DNA of 53,405 bases from SAR202 cluster bacterium Casp-Chloro-G4 (lineage in GTDB: Bacteria; Chloroflexota; Dehalococcoidia; Lucifugimonadales; JADFKI01), in the NCBI GenBank assembly GCA_002816705.1, contig MUCK01000034.1, positions 1 to 53,405 on the forward strand, read 5' to 3'. Positions 50,965 through 53,405 of the stretch are shown here, one piece after another. The translations under genes were made by a program, and so were the position numbers. How positions within the stretch are numbered: position 1 is the stretch's first letter; each line of letters starts with the position of its first letter. A model generated the notes under the pieces. The model worked only from the letters and a program-made list of their open reading frames with translations. It was not told where the DNA came from and made no database searches.

Positions 50965-53405
50965 AGAGAGCTCGAATCAACCGAATATCCATCCAGGCGC
51001 TGGTCTCAACAGGACTGGCGTTTTTGTTGACTGCGTGCTTTATGCCGGTGCCTCAGGTGCCGAATACGGCATCCAGCGATACGGCGCGGGTGCCTTATTT
51101 CACTGCTACGTCCAGTCCCACGGCGTCGCCCACTACGCAGCCTACCGTAGTATCGCTGGCGGGTGACAAAACCGTAACCAATGTTGATCCAGCAGCTTCG
51201 CCAACGGCCAACGTCTGGGCCATCGGATCACCAGCGCCTACCAATACTGCCCTAGCTGTCCCTTCGGCGACGGTTACGGCCTTGATGGCCACAGCAACTC
51301 TGGTCCCGACCGCTCAGACGCCATCGCCAACTGCAACGCCCAGGCCGCTCAGGCCCTCCCCGACCGCCACCGTGCAGGCTCAGGCTACGTATGTCGACGT
51401 GCCGACGGTGTTACCATCCCCAGAATTGCCTCCGGACTTCAATCTCAAGCCTAAAGCCCCTGGCGGATGGGGCGCTCCTTTGCTAGCGGCAAACGAGGCC
51501 GGCCTGCAAGAAAACACAGGGCTGTTCTCCGATGAGGACACCTACATTAGCTGGGCCATAACGAATGAAGGGCCTTCCGACGTGACGACGCTGTTCTTCG
51601 TAGACCTGACGCTGGACGGTATGGTGCTGGAGCGTTGGCGCAACACGCAACTGCCTGCGGGATTCGTGGGGTCTGTTCCCGATTGGCAACAGCTAATGGA
51701 AAAAGCTCATCCGACGCCTGGTTCCCACACTCTCGGCATCGTAGTCGATCCGACAAATCTTCTTCCCGAATCGGACGAGACCGACAACGCCTACGAAGAG
51801 GACTTCGTTTGGTCGCCTTCCGCCAGTCCTGCCGAGCCCACGCCCGTCCCCAGCAGGTTGCCGGACCTACGGCCCTTAGCTCCTGATGGATGGGATTCGG
51901 CGCTGATAGCTACATCGTATGAAGGCGATTCCAAGATCGGGCCGTTATCCGTGGACTCAACCTCATACATTAAGCTCGGCCTTGAGAACATTGGCATAGC
52001 CAGCGTTGCCGACGACGTTCTGGTGCATCTTTTCCTGGACGGCATGATGGTAAGGGAGCTCACATGGCCTGGTCTTGTGCTGGGGCAGTCGGTAAAGAGT
52101 TCCGAGTGGAGCGATCTGTTAGGCGTGGTCGCATTCGATGAGGGTGTGCACAAGCTGACGATGGTCATCGACCCCCACAACGCCATCCACGAATCCGATG
52201 AGACCAACAACACTTTGGAATTAGACCTGGAGTGGGCCTCAGGCGCTGTAGACCCCAGGCCTGTCTACGATTCTTATGACCTCCTCCCCAATCCAGGGTT
52301 TATGCCCAATCTCGTTCCAGGTTGGGTGTTCAGCTACGACGGTCCAATCGTGGTGTCCCACGAAAAGAGAACCGGAGTGCATTCCCTACTGACGGTCGAA
52401 CAGACCCCATACATCGACTTGTCGGTTGTGAATCGGAGCGTCTATGATATTTTGAGGTCGTTCGAGGTGGAGCTGTATTTCGACGGCTTCCTCGTAAATG
52501 TGTTCGAGATAACCGGTGGGGTAGACGCTTCCCAGATTGTACAGATTAACGATTGGGCGGACCTGGAAAACCAGACTGCCATCACCCCCGGTGAGCACAC
52601 GCTCAAGATGGTCATCGACCCTTATGATGAGGTCTGGGAGGAGAACGAAGACGATAACATCTACGAGACCACGCTTGTTTGGGAAGCGGGCGACCCGGAA
52701 GCGCCGGAACCCATCGCGTACACCGACGAAGAGTTGCAGGCGATGCTTTCGGACTTCAAGGCGCTAATGGATACTCGGGATGTTGTAGTGGATGGTAATG
52801 GCCCCCAACTGACTGAAGAGGCTTTACGTCTGGCAGACGCGGGTTTTTATCTGGCCACGGGCGACAGCCTCCTGGATACCAGGGTAGACATCTATCTGCT
52901 CAGTCACGAGGGCTACCTGGCCTGGGTTGACGACAGCTACGTAGAGCGGTTCGCAGTTGCCAAAGAAGAGGACTATCAGTCCCTATTTAACGAACGAGAG
53001 AAGTTCAAGCGGACCAGTGGGTTCAAGGGGAGACGATTCGGCAAGGTGGCCCTCGTCGTGGATGCGGAGAACACCGTATCAGAGGTCATGGCCACGCTGG
53101 CACACGAGCTTGGGCATCTTAGGCAGGACACCTTTAACCCGCTCCTGAGTGAAATGGAACAGTTCTACTCCGTTAACGCAATTCAGGAAGCGCAGGCCCA
53201 GCAGTTCGAGAGGGTCTTCTGGCTGCATATCGAGGATTTTATAGGGACCCCTCTGATGCGGTATCCCGACCACCAGGGTTTCCAACGTTACGTCGATTCT
53301 CACGTCAACGGCTGGTTGGACGAGATGGAATCGGACGAGCATAACCTGGGGTTCGTGTTGCAGTGGCTGGTGGTTCTGGACGACCCCAACCTGATTCATC
53401 TGAGG
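50961..53405 (+). CDS. Large lipoprotein with CARDB-like repeats and HELGH zinc motif (3' end outside window)
   Basis: The frame is open for 815 codons to the window edge. It starts at TTG 50961, inside the stop of the methyltransferase gene. Residues 11-26 form a signal with lipobox LLTAC (Cys26). A Ser/Thr/Pro-rich linker covers about 40-150. Three repeats follow, each ending in phrases such as ESDETDN, ESDETNN or EENEDDN after a VxDP strand, as in CARDB domains. Near the end, LAHELGHLRQD (H715, E716, H719) is a zincin metal motif, and IQEAQAQQFE could supply a third ligand. It is probably a surface metallopeptidase. Confidence 0.85.
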   Translation, partial: MKRARINRISIQALVSTGLAFLLTACFMPVPQVPNTASSDTARVPYFTATSSPTASPTTQPTVVSLAGDKTVTNVDPAASPTANVWAIGSPAPTNTALAVPSATVTALMATATLVPTAQTPSPTATPRPLRPSPTATVQAQATYVDVPTVLPSPELPPDFNLKPKAPGGWGAPLLAANEAGLQENTGLFSDEDTYISWAITNEGPSDVTTLFFVDLTLDGMVLERWRNTQLPAGFVGSVPDWQQLMEKAHPTPGSHTLGIVVDPTNLLPESDETDNAYEEDFVWSPSASPAEPTPVPSRLPDLRPLAPDGWDSALIATSYEGDSKIGPLSVDSTSYIKLGLENIGIASVADDVLVHLFLDGMMVRELTWPGLVLGQSVKSSEWSDLLGVVAFDEGVHKLTMVIDPHNAIHESDETNNTLELDLEWASGAVDPRPVYDSYDLLPNPGFMPNLVPGWVFSYDGPIVVSHEKRTGVHSLLTVEQTPYIDLSVVNRSVYDILRSFEVELYFDGFLVNVFEITGGVDASQIVQINDWADLENQTAITPGEHTLKMVIDPYDEVWEENEDDNIYETTLVWEAGDPEAPEPIAYTDEELQAMLSDFKALMDTRDVVVDGNGPQLTEEALRLADAGFYLATGDSLLDTRVDIYLLSHEGYLAWVDDSYVERFAVAKEEDYQSLFNEREKFKRTSGFKGRRFGKVALVVDAENTVSEVMATLAHELGHLRQDTFNPLLSEMEQFYSVNAIQEAQAQQFERVFWLHIEDFIGTPLMRYPDHQGFQRYVDSHVNGWLDEMESDEHNLGFVLQWLVVLDDPNLIHLR

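Noticed and set aside
1-53405. CRISPR arrays, rRNA genes, transposase genes and integrases
   Set aside because: No regular repeat-spacer pattern, rRNA sequence or recombinase motif was seen anywhere in the window.

Overview
The window looks like a chromosomal segment of a free-living bacterium of moderately high G+C, with many TTG and GTG starts, short intergenic gaps and strong AGGAGG-type ribosome binding sites. Several traits would suit a Chloroflexota genome of the Dehalococcoidia/SAR202 kind: a coenzyme F420 ligase, tandem universal stress proteins mixed with acetyltransferases, a T-box in front of leuS, and many catabolic dehydrogenases and hydrolases. This placement is an inference from gene content; no rRNA gene is present to settle it.

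Layout. 1-9.4 kb: the 3' part of secA, polX, an unrecognised gene, an MFS transporter, valS and an orphan ChlI/MoxR-type AAA+ ATPase. 9.6-17.7 kb: a rubredoxin-like/metallo-beta-lactamase protein, folB, a CitE-like lyase, cofE, a SufR-like regulator behind a perfect consensus promoter, a cyclophilin-like/tenA pair, glpK and an Ldh2-type dehydrogenase. 17.7-25.6 kb: an LVIVD-repeat protein, an amidohydrolase, an M14 carboxypeptidase, an SRPBCC protein, an EVE-domain protein and a ketopantoate reductase-like protein. 25.6-32.5 kb: a minus-strand run of an APH-kinase fusion, a small protein, an APC permease, three related GNAT acetyltransferases and two UspA proteins. 32.5-36.6 kb: a histidine-rich MFS transporter with a palindromic operator candidate, leuB and a sarcosine oxidase-like flavoenzyme. 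36.6-39.2 kb: an A+T-rich accessory island. 39.2-47.7 kb: leuS with its T-box leader, hpaB, a P-loop kinase, a tartrate/isopropylmalate-type dehydrogenase, an endonuclease III, argC and tRNA-Glu. 47.7-53.4 kb: a promoter-terminator leader or small RNA, cysH, an NTF2-like protein, a small lipoprotein, a methyltransferase, and a large lipoprotein with three CARDB-like repeats and an HELGH zinc motif that runs off the window.

The most unusual part is 36.6-39.2 kb. A three-Cys-motif gene of the phage Gp37/Gp68 (DUF5131) type is cut off at its 3' end by a diverged 81-bp copy of the 3' end of the neighbouring sarcosine oxidase gene. It is followed by an AAA15/AAA21-type ATPase whose frame breaks at a run of six G, and by a translationally coupled TOPRIM-like protein. 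The ATPase-TOPRIM pair resembles OLD/PARIS-type two-gene anti-phage modules. Also notable are the UspA/GNAT alternation, the small transcription unit in front of cysH and the histidine-rich transporter with its operator candidate.
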